Shown here: in pieces, positions 25,644 to 34,740 of the stretch
Layout of the letters: each line of letters begins with the position of its first letter
Position numbering within the stretch: the stretch's first letter is position 1
NCBI RefSeq assembly: GCF_021654575.1
Contig: NZ_AP024488.1
Span: 5,045,501 to 5,109,500 of the forward strand
From: Desulfoluna limicola
Lineage (GTDB): Bacteria; Desulfobacterota; Desulfobacteria; Desulfobacterales; Desulfolunaceae
DNA length: 64,000 nt
Reading direction: 5' to 3'
Notes under the pieces: model-generated
What the model saw: the letters and a program-made list of their open reading frames with translations, nothing else
What the model was told of the DNA's origin: nothing
Databases searched by the model: none
Translations under genes and position numbers: made by a program

Positions 25644-26585
25644 ATGGCAGGGGGCAAGAAGGGGAAGAAAAAGAAGGCGGCAAAGAAACCGCCCCGGAGT
25701 TCGTTTGGGCGGGTGGCATTTGCGATTTCACTTGTGGCGTGCATTGTTGTGGTCTCCGGTCTGTTGGTGATGCGGTACCTGCCACCCATGGTGGTGCCTC
25801 AGAAGCACGCGTCGGTGGAAAAATCAGGATCGGTGGCCCTGCCTCCTCAATATGAGGTGTTTGAAAAACATCCGATGCCGGAGCATCCGGTACGCCCGGT
25901 GGCGCCACCGGTGTCTCACAAGCCGAAACTGGTCCTGATCATTGATGACATCGGGTACAAAAAGCGCGTGGCCTTTGATCTGATGGCCCTTGACCCGGAC
26001 ATTACCCTTGCGATTCTTCCCGGCAGCCCCCATGGGCAGGCCATTGCCAAGGCCGCTGAGAGGAAGGGCATGGAGCTGATGCTTCATCAGCCCATGGAAC
26101 CCAAAGAATTTCCGAAGGTGGATCCCGGTCCCGGGGCGCTTCTCTCGGACATGGACCCGGACCGGCTCATCGACGTGATGAATAAAAACCTTGCGGCCTA
26201 CCCGGGCATCAAGGGGGTGAACAACCACATGGGCTCCAAACTCACCTCGTTGTCTGCGCAGATGTACCAGGTGATGACCCTTTTAAAACAGCGAGGGCTC
26301 TATTTTGTCGACAGCCGCACCGCGGCGGATACGGTGGGGCGCTCGGCGGCCAAGCTGATGCAGGTGCCTTTTGCCGAACGGGATGTTTTTCTTGACCACG
26401 TCCAGACTCGGGAGTCGGTGGCCAAGCAGGTGGAGAAGATGCTCATCATTGCGGAAAAACATGGAAGTGCGGTGGGCATCGGCCATCCCCATGACGTCAC
26501 CTACGCGGTACTTTTGGAGATGATGCCCGAGATCCACAGGCGGGTGACCCTGGTGCGGCCCTCCACCCTCGTTGCCGTTCCATGA
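25644..26585 (+). CDS. Divergent polysaccharide deacetylase (YibQ family)
   Basis: 313 residues. A Lys-rich cytoplasmic start (GGKKGKKKKAAKKPP), one transmembrane helix (about 30-52), a Pro-rich linker, then a NodB-like barrel (about 95-313) with the family motifs LVLIIDDIGYKK, ITLAILPGSPHG, MLHQPMEP, NNHMGSKLT and VGIGHPHDVTYAVL. The Asp pair and His residues fit a divergent carbohydrate esterase site. YibQ genes usually follow envC/ctpA, as here, suggesting a role in envelope or septal peptidoglycan work. Start ATG at 25644 follows AAAGGGGAACC; an upstream frame start at 25593 lacks one. Confidence 0.88.
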   Translation: MAGGKKGKKKKAAKKPPRSSFGRVAFAISLVACIVVVSGLLVMRYLPPMVVPQKHASVEKSGSVALPPQYEVFEKHPMPEHPVRPVAPPVSHKPKLVLIIDDIGYKKRVAFDLMALDPDITLAILPGSPHGQAIAKAAERKGMELMLHQPMEPKEFPKVDPGPGALLSDMDPDRLIDVMNKNLAAYPGIKGVNNHMGSKLTSLSAQMYQVMTLLKQRGLYFVDSRTAADTVGRSAAKLMQVPFAERDVFLDHVQTRESVAKQVEKMLIIAEKHGSAVGIGHPHDVTYAVLLEMMPEIHRRVTLVRPSTLVAVP

Positions 26586-26783
26586 TCCCGGGATCGTGTG
26601 CAAGCTTTTGGTTGTATTTTTTTTATGTCATGGTATTGTAGGAGATTGACCACGATTCGCTCGTGGGCACGAAGGGTGGGGTGTGACCCCACCCGCGACA
26701 TGTGAGACCCACAATGAAACCCTGGAATTGTCGCCTTTTTCACGGGAGAAGGACACCCTTACGTGAAAAATGCAAAATATTTC

Positions 26784-26811
26784 TTGACAAATCGCTTAAG
26801 GTTTCTAAAAT
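26784..26811 (+). promoter_or_regulatory. Sigma-70-type promoter of rplU
   Basis: TTGACA (26784-26789), 16-bp spacer, TAAAAT (26806-26811), giving a 5' UTR of about 50 bases. Confidence 0.75.
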
Positions 26812-26869
26812 GGTTGGGTTTTTTTGATCTAGAGGCTCAAGTTTGAAAGCACAATTGGGAGAATAAACT

Positions 26870-27181
26870 ATGTATGCTGTAGTTGCTACGGGCGGCAAGC
26901 AATATAAGGTTCAGGAAGGCGAGATCCTGCGAGTTGAAAAACTGGCTGGGGAAGTCGGATCCACCGTGACCTTCGATCAGGTCCTGATGACCTCCGACGG
27001 CACCGACGTTGCCCTGGGCGCACCTCTTCTCGAAGGCGCCGAAGTCATCGGCCAGATCGTGGAGCAGGACAAGTCCAAGAAAGTACTTGTGTTCAAGTAC
27101 AAGCGCCGCAAGCGGTATCGCAAGATGCAGGGCCATCGTCAGCCCTACACCGCTGTGAAAATCAACACCATCAAGGCGTAA
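26870..27181 (+). CDS. rplU: 50S ribosomal protein L21
   Basis: 103 residues, full length. Starts with the family signature MYAVVATGGKQYKVQEG and contains VLVFKYKRRKRYRKMQGHRQ and the C-terminal TAVKINTIKA. It binds 23S rRNA in the large subunit. GGGAG precedes the ATG and a good promoter lies 60-85 bases upstream. It heads the conserved rplU-rpmA-obgE set. Confidence 0.98.
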   Translation: MYAVVATGGKQYKVQEGEILRVEKLAGEVGSTVTFDQVLMTSDGTDVALGAPLLEGAEVIGQIVEQDKSKKVLVFKYKRRKRYRKMQGHRQPYTAVKINTIKA

Positions 27182-27329
27182 GTCGGTCGCTCCGCATGCG
27201 GAGCATCCGAGGGCGTGATGCCATAAAAAATCGTGAAAGACAGGTGCCCTCCCCTTGTGGTGGGCATTGGGTTTTTTTAAGGCGCCACGATCCAACCAGA
27301 CACGTATACGGCTTTAAGGAGTATTCAAA

Positions 27330-27584
27330 ATGGCACATAAGAAAGCTGGCGGCAGTACCAAAAACGGTCGCGACAGTAACGCGCAGCGACGCGGTGTGAA
27401 GAAGTACGGTGGCGAGGCAGTTTCAGCTGGCAACATCATTGTTCGTCAGGTTGGCACCTCCATCCACCCCGGTAACAACGTAGGCTTGGGCAAGGACTTT
27501 ACCCTCTTTGCCACTATCGACGGTGTGGTCAAGTATGAGCGCATGGGTCGCAGCCGCAAAAAAGTCAGTGTATATGCCGCGTGA
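27330..27584 (+). CDS. rpmA: 50S ribosomal protein L27
   Basis: 84 residues. Begins MAHKKAGGSTKNGRDSNAQR, the L27 N-terminus without the cleavable extension seen in Firmicutes, and contains GNIIVRQVGTSIHPGNNVG. It sits near the peptidyl-transferase centre. AAGGAG precedes the ATG. Its stop overlaps the obgE GTG start, indicating translational coupling. Confidence 0.98.
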   Translation: MAHKKAGGSTKNGRDSNAQRRGVKKYGGEAVSAGNIIVRQVGTSIHPGNNVGLGKDFTLFATIDGVVKYERMGRSRKKVSVYAA

Positions 27585-28588
27585 AATTCATAGACGAAGC
27601 AACCATCACTGTTCAATCCGGTAACGGAGGAAGGGGCTGCGTCAGCTTCCGACGTGAGAAGTTTATTGAACGCGGAGGCCCCGATGGCGGCGATGGAGGC
27701 AGTGGCGGTGACGTGGTTCTTGAAGCCACCGCCGACACACGCACCCTGTACGAGTTCAGGCACAGGCGTCTGATCAAGGCCCAGAACGGCGGGTATGGCA
27801 TGGGTGCCAAGAGACACGGCAAAAACGGCAATGATATCATTGTATATCTACCTGCCGGCACGTTGGTGAGCAATGCAGAAACCGGGGAAATTATTCACGA
27901 CTTCGTGAACCCCGGTGAACGCTTTGTCATCGCCAAAGGCGGTCAGGGGGGACGCGGAAACAAAAAATTTACCACGTCTCGTAACCGAGCCCCCCGATTT
28001 GCTCAGACCGGTGAACCGGGCGAAACCTTGATAATTCATCTCGAACTGAAGCTTCTGGCGGATGTCGGGATTATAGGATTCCCCAACGCCGGTAAGTCGA
28101 CCCTCATTCGAGTCATCTCTTCAGCCCGTCCCAAAACGGCCGACTACCCCTTTACCACCCTGACACCCAGCATTGGTATGGTTCAGCACGAGTGGGGTGA
28201 ACCCTTTGCCGTGGCCGATATTCCCGGCCTCATTGAAGGCGCTCACGAAGGCGTAGGCCTGGGAACGACGTTTCTCAAGCATATCGAACGTACGCGCATG
28301 CTGGTGCATCTTATCGATGCGTCTGCCATCGATCCCGAAGACCCCCTGGCCCAATTTGACGCCATCAACCGGGAGCTCTTTCTCTTCAGCGACAAGCTCA
28401 AGACGAAGGAACAGCTTGTTGTGCTCAACAAGCTGGATATTTCCGGGGCGGATGAAAAGGCCGATGCCTTTGAAAAGGCGATGGGAGGAACTCCGGTTCT
28501 GCGTATCTCAGCGGCGTCAACCGCTGGGGTGGACAGTCTCAAAGAGAAGCTCAATCAGGCGGTTAACGGCACCGATGTGGATGAGTGA
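27581..28588 (+). CDS. obgE: GTPase Obg/CgtA
   Basis: 335 residues. The Gly-rich OBG domain (1-158, RGGPDGGDGGSGGDVVLEA, GRGNKKFTTSRNRAP) is followed by a G domain with P-loop GFPNAGKST (about 165-173), DIPGLIEGA, NKLD and SAAST. It lacks the variable C-terminal OCT extension. It monitors large-subunit assembly and stringent control. The GTG start at 27581 overlaps the rpmA stop by four bases, which fits its ribosome role. Confidence 0.97.
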   Translation: MKFIDEATITVQSGNGGRGCVSFRREKFIERGGPDGGDGGSGGDVVLEATADTRTLYEFRHRRLIKAQNGGYGMGAKRHGKNGNDIIVYLPAGTLVSNAETGEIIHDFVNPGERFVIAKGGQGGRGNKKFTTSRNRAPRFAQTGEPGETLIIHLELKLLADVGIIGFPNAGKSTLIRVISSARPKTADYPFTTLTPSIGMVQHEWGEPFAVADIPGLIEGAHEGVGLGTTFLKHIERTRMLVHLIDASAIDPEDPLAQFDAINRELFLFSDKLKTKEQLVVLNKLDISGADEKADAFEKAMGGTPVLRISAASTAGVDSLKEKLNQAVNGTDVDE

Positions 28589-28834
28589 TGCGGTCGTAAA
28601 ATGAGGATGTTGCGAGCGCTTGCTCCACTCATTGTGGGGGCCGGCGCCATGCAACGCACATTCGTGTGTGCCAGGGACAGGGCACACGGAAGTTTTACGG
28701 AGCCATCATGAACCAACCAGTCGTAAAAAGTCGGCGCCCCGAGCGCCTCGCAACACATCACAGTCCTGCTGTCGCGACCTGCCGCAGCAATCTGTATCTT
28801 AACCCCTGTTTGTTCGACTTTTTGCGAGGCCACC

Positions 28835-29974
28835 ATGGATAAAGACCAGAAAGCTCTCTTTGACAACGCCCGACGGGTGGTGGTGAAGGTCGGAAGCGGG
28901 GTCCTGTCCTACAATGGCGGCATCAACCACAACGTGGTGGCGTCCATCAGCCGACAAATGGCAGCCCTTACCCAGGGTGGCCGTGAGATGATCCTTGTCT
29001 CCTCCGGTGCCGTGGCATCGGGGGTCGCCAAGATCGGTTTGGGGCGTCGTCCCGCCAGCATGCCCGAGAAGCAGGCCGCAGCCGCCATTGGACAGGCGGG
29101 CCTTATACTTGAGTACGAACTTCGCTTCGCCGAGGCCGGCCTCAAGGTGGCCCAGGTGCTCCTGACGCGCAACGACCTCTCACACCGGACGCGCTACCTC
29201 AATGCACGTAACACCCTCAATACTCTTCTCTCCTGGGGGGTGGTGCCCATTATCAATGAAAACGACACCGTGGTTACCGATGAGATCCGCTTTGGGGACA
29301 ACGACAATCTCTCGGCCATGATCGCCCTTCTTCTGGACGCCGACCTGCTCATCAACCTCACCGATATCGATGCCCTCTACGACGGCGACCCCAGGACCAA
29401 TCCCGAGGCGAAGCGCCTTGACATCGTTCGCAAGATCACCCCGGCGATCGAAGCCTCTTCCAAGGGCAGTCCCGGTGCCGTGGGTACCGGAGGCATGTGG
29501 ACGAAGATCGAGGCGGCGAAGAAAAGCACCGCATCAGGGGTTCCCATGGTGATCGCCTCCGGATCCGATCCCAAGGTGTTGACAGAACTCTTCGAGGGCA
29601 TTGCCCACGGAACCTATTTTGTGCCCAGGGCGGACAAGCTGGGAAGCCGAAAGCGCTGGATCGCCTTTACCTCGAAAACCTTCGGCCACGTAACGGTGGA
29701 CGACGGGGCCGCAAAAGCCCTGGTGGAGCGGGGGAAAAGCCTCCTGCCCAGCGGGGTCCTCGATGTCTCCGGTGAGTTCGATGTGGGCGCGGCCGTGGCG
29801 GTGTGCGATACCAGCGGAAACGAGCTGGGACGCGGATTGACCAATTTTACCGCCGAGGAGATTCGTGCCATCAAAGGGCTGAGGTCGGATCAAATTGAAG
29901 CCAGCTTCGGCTGTCGGGAGTACGACGAGGTGATCCATCGGGACAACCTGGTGATGACCGCTACGGTTTCTTGA
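28835..29974 (+). CDS. proB: Glutamate 5-kinase
   Basis: 379 residues: an amino-acid-kinase domain (about 10-265: VVVKVGSGVLS, LVSSGAVASG, PIINENDTVVTDEI, GTGGMWTKIEAAKK) and a C-terminal PUA domain (about 280-370, GHVTVDDGAAKALV, VAVCDTSGNELGRGL). It makes gamma-glutamyl phosphate, the first step of proline synthesis, and is normally feedback-inhibited by proline. It is followed by proA 68 bases later. About 245 gene-free bases separate it from obgE, so proB may have its own promoter. GCGAGG precedes the ATG. Confidence 0.97.
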   Translation: MDKDQKALFDNARRVVVKVGSGVLSYNGGINHNVVASISRQMAALTQGGREMILVSSGAVASGVAKIGLGRRPASMPEKQAAAAIGQAGLILEYELRFAEAGLKVAQVLLTRNDLSHRTRYLNARNTLNTLLSWGVVPIINENDTVVTDEIRFGDNDNLSAMIALLLDADLLINLTDIDALYDGDPRTNPEAKRLDIVRKITPAIEASSKGSPGAVGTGGMWTKIEAAKKSTASGVPMVIASGSDPKVLTELFEGIAHGTYFVPRADKLGSRKRWIAFTSKTFGHVTVDDGAAKALVERGKSLLPSGVLDVSGEFDVGAAVAVCDTSGNELGRGLTNFTAEEIRAIKGLRSDQIEASFGCREYDEVIHRDNLVMTATVS

Positions 29975-30042
29975 CGGTCTTGACGTGTGCCTAAGAGACG
30001 ATCCGTTTCAATCAAATTCATCTGACCAGGGAGTAACTGACC

Positions 30043-31299
30043 ATGAGCGTAGAAGCGACAGTTATTGAAATGGCAAAGCGGGCGAAACAAGCCGCCCGCA
30101 AAGTGGCCGCAGCGACCACGGATCAGAAGAACCGTGTGCTCTCCTCCATCGCCGACAAGATCGAAGCCCGGGCAGAGGCCATTCAGGCGGAAAACCGCAA
30201 GGATATCGAACGGGCGAAAGAGATGGGCCTGACCCCGGCCATGATCGACCGGCTCACCATCAGTGACGCCACCATCGCCTCCATGGCGGGGGGGCTTCGT
30301 GACGTGGTGGCCCTGCCTGATCCAGTGGGGGAGGTCACATCCAGCGAAGAGCGACCCAGCGGCATCAAGGTGTCGCGTGTCCGTATTCCCTTGGGGGTGA
30401 TCGGCATGATCTACGAGTCACGGCCCAACGTCACCATTGATGCGGCCGGACTCTGCCTGAAAGCGGGCAATGCCATTATCTTGAGGGGCGGTTCAGAGGC
30501 TTTTCACTCCAACATGGTCCTTGCGGCCTGCATCGCAGACGCCTTGGAAGAGAACGATCTGCCCAAAGAGGTGGTGCAGCTCATCCCCATGCGGGATCGT
30601 GATGCAGTGAACGTGCTCCTCAAGCAGGAGGCGTACCTTGACGTGATGATTCCCCGGGGCGGAGAAGGGCTTATTCGTTTTGTAACGGAGAACTCCCTGA
30701 TTCCCGTGCTCAAGCACTACAAGGGTGTCTGCCATGTGTATGTGGACAGTGAGGCCGACCTGGAAAAAGCGAAAGCCATCTGCATGAACTCCAAGGTTCA
30801 GAGGCCCGGTGTCTGCAATGCCATGGAAACCATGCTGGTCCATAAGGATGTGGCCGCCGAATACTTGCCCCTTGTGGGGCAGGCCTTCAAGGAGGCGGGT
30901 GTGACCCTGAAAGGGTGCCCCGAAACCCGGAAGCACATTGCCTGGGCTGAGGAGGCTGTGGAAGCGGACTGGCCCGCTGAGTACCTTGATCTTACCCTGG
31001 CGGTGAAAGTCGTGGACAGTGTGGATGACGCCCTGGATCACATCGCGGCGTACAACTCCGGCCACACCGAGGCCATCGTGACCAAAAACGAGGCCACGGC
31101 ACGACGTTTTGTTCAGGAAGCCGATTCCTCGGCGGTGATGGTCAACGCGTCCACCCGTTTCAACGACGGCGGCGAACTGGGGCTTGGCGCAGAAATCGGC
31201 ATCAGCACCTCCAAACTTCACGCTTTCGGTCCCATGGGGCTCGAAGAGCTGACAAGCCGGAAGTTCGTGGTCTACGGAAACGGACAGGTTCGGCAGTAG
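30043..31299 (+). CDS. proA: Gamma-glutamyl phosphate reductase
   Basis: 418 residues, full length. Aldehyde-dehydrogenase superfamily: PLGVIGMIYESRPNVT, GGSEAFHSN, the catalytic Cys in KVQRPGVCNAMETML, and the C-terminal FNDGGELGLGAEIGISTSKLHA. It reduces gamma-glutamyl phosphate with NADPH to glutamate semialdehyde, which cyclises to the proline precursor. AGGGAG gives a good ribosome site. It is co-directional with proB upstream and nadD 13 bases downstream, so one transcript is likely. Confidence 0.97.
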   Translation: MSVEATVIEMAKRAKQAARKVAAATTDQKNRVLSSIADKIEARAEAIQAENRKDIERAKEMGLTPAMIDRLTISDATIASMAGGLRDVVALPDPVGEVTSSEERPSGIKVSRVRIPLGVIGMIYESRPNVTIDAAGLCLKAGNAIILRGGSEAFHSNMVLAACIADALEENDLPKEVVQLIPMRDRDAVNVLLKQEAYLDVMIPRGGEGLIRFVTENSLIPVLKHYKGVCHVYVDSEADLEKAKAICMNSKVQRPGVCNAMETMLVHKDVAAEYLPLVGQAFKEAGVTLKGCPETRKHIAWAEEAVEADWPAEYLDLTLAVKVVDSVDDALDHIAAYNSGHTEAIVTKNEATARRFVQEADSSAVMVNASTRFNDGGELGLGAEIGISTSKLHAFGPMGLEELTSRKFVVYGNGQVRQ

Positions 31300-31312
31300 C
31301 CGCTGGCAGGGC

Positions 31313-32002
31313 ATGGATAAGAGACAGAGTAAGCAACGTCGCAGTCGGGTGGTCATCTTTGGCGGGACCTTCAACCCGGTGCATTTGGCCCACACACATG
31401 TGGTAAAAGAACTCCTGAGGCTGATTGTTCCCGATCGGCTCTATGTGATCCCCGCGGCGGTGCCGCCCCACAAGCAGAGTCGGGAGATCATCTCGTCCGA
31501 GCATCGGGTGGCCATGCTGGAAATGGCCATGCAGGGCCTGCCCGTCATTCTCTCCGATATGGAGCTGAAGCGGGAAGGCAAGTCGTATACGGTGGACACC
31601 GTGCGTGACCTTCGCAAGGAGGTTGACGATGCGGAAATCTACCTTACAATGGGTGTGGATGCTTTTTTTGAGTTTCACACCTGGCGGGATGACAGGACAA
31701 TTTTGTCCATGGCCGGATTGATCGTGGTGACACGACCGGGCGTTGGACATGGCGCAGATTTGCCCCGTGATGTCATGGGGCGTTATCTGACCGATCGGAT
31801 CGATCCGGGATACACCTGGGACAATGAGAGTGGAGGCTTCGTGCATCCGGTACTGTGCAGTGTTATTCCCCTGACAGTGGCTCTCGTCTCCCCCCTCTCC
31901 TCCACGGATGTCCGAACATGCATTGAACAGGGAGACCGCCCGACGGATCTGCTCCACCCGAAGGTTCTCCGTTACATAGAAGATAAAGGATTGTACAGAT
32001 GA
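31313..32002 (+). CDS. nadD: Nicotinate-nucleotide adenylyltransferase
   Basis: 229 residues. Nucleotidyltransferase motif GGTFNPVHLAH (17-27), substrate loop IPAAVPPHKQ, YLTMGVDAFFEFHTW and the C-terminal SSTDVRTCIEQG (ISSTxIR type). It adenylates nicotinate mononucleotide in NAD synthesis. The first ten residues are a short basic extension. The stop overlaps the rsfS start (ATGA). Confidence 0.95.
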   Translation: MDKRQSKQRRSRVVIFGGTFNPVHLAHTHVVKELLRLIVPDRLYVIPAAVPPHKQSREIISSEHRVAMLEMAMQGLPVILSDMELKREGKSYTVDTVRDLRKEVDDAEIYLTMGVDAFFEFHTWRDDRTILSMAGLIVVTRPGVGHGADLPRDVMGRYLTDRIDPGYTWDNESGGFVHPVLCSVIPLTVALVSPLSSTDVRTCIEQGDRPTDLLHPKVLRYIEDKGLYR

Positions 32003-32355
32003 CCCAAGAGCTGGATCCCCGACTCGTTTCAATAATCAAGGCGGTCAAGGGACGAAAAGCAGAAGATATTAAGGTGCTGGACGTGCGAAAACTCACCTCC
32101 TACACCGACGTGTTCATCATGGCCAGTGCCCGTTCCACACGGCAGGCCGCCGCCATTGGTGAGTACATCAAGGTTGAACTCAAAAAAGAAGAGATCACGC
32201 CCATTACCGTGGACGGCCTGAGCGAAGGCTCCTGGGTCCTCCTCGATTACGGGGACGTGATTGTTCACGTGTTCTACGAAGAGACCCGGAACTACTACGA
32301 TCTCGACGGCCTCTGGGCCGATGCCGTGGTTATCGACCACGACGGCATTGAGTAG
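31999..32355 (+). CDS. rsfS: Ribosome silencing factor RsfS
   Basis: 118 residues. Contains LTSYTDVFIMASARSTRQAAAI, the G-W-L/V-type core GLSEGSWVLLDYGDVIVHVF and EETRNYYDLDGLW typical of the family. It binds L14 and blocks subunit joining in stationary phase. It is translationally coupled to nadD by a four-base overlap, the usual partner order, and followed by a strong terminator that closes the operon. Confidence 0.96.
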   Translation: MTQELDPRLVSIIKAVKGRKAEDIKVLDVRKLTSYTDVFIMASARSTRQAAAIGEYIKVELKKEEITPITVDGLSEGSWVLLDYGDVIVHVFYEETRNYYDLDGLWADAVVIDHDGIE

Positions 32356-32376
32356 TGCCGGAAGCGATTTCATATC

Positions 32377-32403
32377 AAAGGGTGCCTGCGGGCACCCTTT
32401 TTG
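32377..32403 (+). terminator. Rho-independent terminator of the proB-rsfS operon
   Basis: AAAGGGTGCC-TGCG-GGCACCCTTT, a 10-bp stem with a T-tract. Confidence 0.93.
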
Positions 32404-32549
32404 TGTTTTGGGGGTGGAAACGGGTTATAGGAAATAGGGTACAGGTGATGGCTTATTCGTCCTGTCGTTATATTTCCTAAGCCAAGACAGCCCAAGGTAC
32501 ATCGCAGTACCCACAACGTTACGACCCTTGTGACTGCGCCAGCATAGTC

Positions 32550-32593
32550 ACCAGCAATCAGCTTTCGAGGTGGCTCACCTCGCCGCCGGAGGC
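32550..32593. repeat. Palindromic element copy, A end only (reverse)
   Basis: CAGCTTTCGAGGTGGCTCACCTCG then CCGCCGGAGGC (32583-32593) and a T-tract outside. It ends 61 bases before the gpmI start; central hairpin not recognisable. Confidence 0.75.
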
Positions 32594-32654
32594 AGCTTTT
32601 TGGCTTTCCTTAAGCTCTAAGGCTTGTGTGACGATTGAATTGAAAGGAGAGACC

Positions 32655-34184
32655 ATGACGACCATACGACCCAGCATGTTGATGATATTGGATGGATGGG
32701 GCATTCGTGACGATGCCGAGGCCAACGCCGTCAAAGAGGCGAACACACCGAACCTTGACGCCCTGATGGAGAGCTATCCTACCGCTTCTCTGACGTGTGC
32801 CGGGCCTGACGTGGGGCTTCCTGACGGGATCATGGGCAACTCCGAAGTGGGGCACTTAAATCTCGGGGCTGGTCGGGTTGTGTACCAGACCCTGCTGCGC
32901 ATTGACCGCGCCATCGAAGAGGGCACCTTCTTTGACAATGAGGCGCTGGCCTCGGCCATGGAAGCCGTGAAAAAAGAGGGCACCACCCTTCACCTGATGG
33001 GGCTCGTCTCGGATGGCGGCGTCCACAGCCAACTGACCCACCTCATGGCCCTTGTAAAGATGGCTTTTAAGAAAGGCGTGGAGAAGGTTCGCATTCATGC
33101 CATCCTTGATGGGAGGGACACGCCTCCGGACAGCGGCAAGGGCTACGTGGATACCCTGAGCACCTTCCTGAAGGATTATCCCAACACGCGCATTGCCACC
33201 CTCTGCGGTCGTTTTTATGCCATGGATCGGGACACCCGATGGGAGCGTACCGAAGAGGCGTACCAGCTCTACACAGAGGCCGTGGGCATCTCAGAGACTG
33301 ATCCCGTGGCCGCCGTTGAAAAGGCCTACGGCCGCGGCGAAACCGATGAGTTCGTGAAAGCCGTTACATTGGGCACCGAAGGCGGCACCATTGCAGACAG
33401 CGATGCCGTCATCTTCTTCAACTTCCGCGCAGACCGCGCCCGTCAGATCACCCGGGCCCTGACCCATGCCGAGTTCGACGGGTTTTCAAGGAAGACCGTT
33501 CCGAACCTCGCGTCCTACGTCTGCATGTCCCTCTATGAAGCAAGTTTTAACTTGCCCATGGCCTTCGGTCCCCAACATCTCGAAGGGATCCTCGGCGAGG
33601 TGGTCAGCAAGGCAGGGCTTCCCCAGCTGCGCATCGCGGAAACCGAAAAGTATGCCCACGTCACCTATTTCTTCAACGGCGGGGAAGAGACCCCCTTTGA
33701 AAACGAAGAGCGCTGCCTTATCCCTTCTCCCCGGGATTTCCCCACCTACGACCTCATCCCCGAGATGAGCGCCGTGGCCGTCACCGACGAACTGCTGAAA
33801 CAGATCGAAGAGAAAGACCACAAACTTATTGTTGTGAACTTTGCCAACATGGACATGGTGGGGCACACCGGCATCATGGAAGCCGCCATAAAAGCCGTGG
33901 AAACAGTAGATGCCTGCGTGGGCCGTGTCGTCAACGCGTTTCAGGCCAAAGGCGGCGCCCTCCTCGTCACAGCCGATCACGGCAACTCCGAACAGATGGG
34001 AGACGGCAACGGCGGTGCCCATACCGCCCATACCCTCAACCCCGTTCCCCTCGTCCTCGTGGACGACACCCGAAAAGACGCCACCCTGAAGTCCGGCAGA
34101 CTTGCCGACGTCGCCCCCACCCTCCTTGATCTCATGGGTATCGCCAAGCCAGATGAAATGACAGGCGAGTCGCTGATCGGATAG
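32655..34184 (+). CDS. gpmI: 2,3-bisphosphoglycerate-independent phosphoglycerate mutase
   Basis: 509 residues. Alkaline-phosphatase-fold metal site with Asp13 (LMILDGWG) and the phosphoserine Ser63 (GNSEVGHLNLGAGRVVYQ), then HAILDGRDTPP, CGRFYAMDRD, NFRADRARQ, NFANMDMVGHTG and TADHGNSEQM. It interconverts 3- and 2-phosphoglycerate using Mn2+. The ATG at 32655 follows GAAAGGAGAGACC; a GTG at 32628 is in frame but has no ribosome site. The gene is bracketed by inverted palindromic elements, 61 bases before the start and 23 bases after the stop. Confidence 0.96.
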   Translation: MTTIRPSMLMILDGWGIRDDAEANAVKEANTPNLDALMESYPTASLTCAGPDVGLPDGIMGNSEVGHLNLGAGRVVYQTLLRIDRAIEEGTFFDNEALASAMEAVKKEGTTLHLMGLVSDGGVHSQLTHLMALVKMAFKKGVEKVRIHAILDGRDTPPDSGKGYVDTLSTFLKDYPNTRIATLCGRFYAMDRDTRWERTEEAYQLYTEAVGISETDPVAAVEKAYGRGETDEFVKAVTLGTEGGTIADSDAVIFFNFRADRARQITRALTHAEFDGFSRKTVPNLASYVCMSLYEASFNLPMAFGPQHLEGILGEVVSKAGLPQLRIAETEKYAHVTYFFNGGEETPFENEERCLIPSPRDFPTYDLIPEMSAVAVTDELLKQIEEKDHKLIVVNFANMDMVGHTGIMEAAIKAVETVDACVGRVVNAFQAKGGALLVTADHGNSEQMGDGNGGAHTAHTLNPVPLVLVDDTRKDATLKSGRLADVAPTLLDLMGIAKPDEMTGESLIG

Positions 34185-34740
34185 GGCGGGGAAAGGCCAT
34201 AAAGCATGCCTCCGGCGGGGAGGGGATGATCCCCTCCACCCCAGGTTGCATCCGGTTCGCTGGCGCTCACCGTCTGCGGAGTTTGATGGTTTTATTCTTG
34301 TCTCGCCATAGCCGGAGCGAAAGCATATTGCGGAAGCGCTTTGTCCCTTGTTTTTCGGGCCAAAGCGCTTTTGCTTTTGGTTCAGGCTGCGCCCGACTCG
34401 CTCGCTGTTGATCATGCAGGCTTTGACACAAGGTTCGAACGATTGAAGAAACTTGGGATGCCGCATCACGTGGGGTGCGTTCCACGCACCAAAGCGACGG
34501 CTTCAATATCGTCGAAATGATCTGAAAACCAGGTCCCTTGGTTACTCGAGGAAGGGGCATGGAATGCACCTTGGTACGGTGATGGCTCAACTACAGGCAA
34601 TTATAGCGCCTGCAGTCATATGAAGCCCTCCCCTCACTAAGATTTCAGCACCTGATTCAGTTTCACAGTTTTTTCTTGCGGCTTTGAAGCTTCAGGGGTA
34701 AATTCCTTTTTTCGCACATTAAAACAGGAAGGAGTAGGCC
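34185..34740. other. Gene-free region after gpmI
   Basis: A palindromic element with an insertion (34208-34395) occupies the first third. The rest is without recognisable genes; an AT-rich stretch near 34690-34720 may hold the promoter for the next gene. Confidence 0.5.
34208..34395. repeat. Palindromic element copy, expanded A end
   Basis: GCCTCCGGCGG (34208-34218), terminal hairpin GAGGGGATGATCCCCTC, CCCCAGGTTGC, about 70 unrelated bases, then a central hairpin GGAAGCGCTTTG/CAAAGCGCTTTTGC with a decayed loop, and CAGGCTGCGCCCG. Confidence 0.7.
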
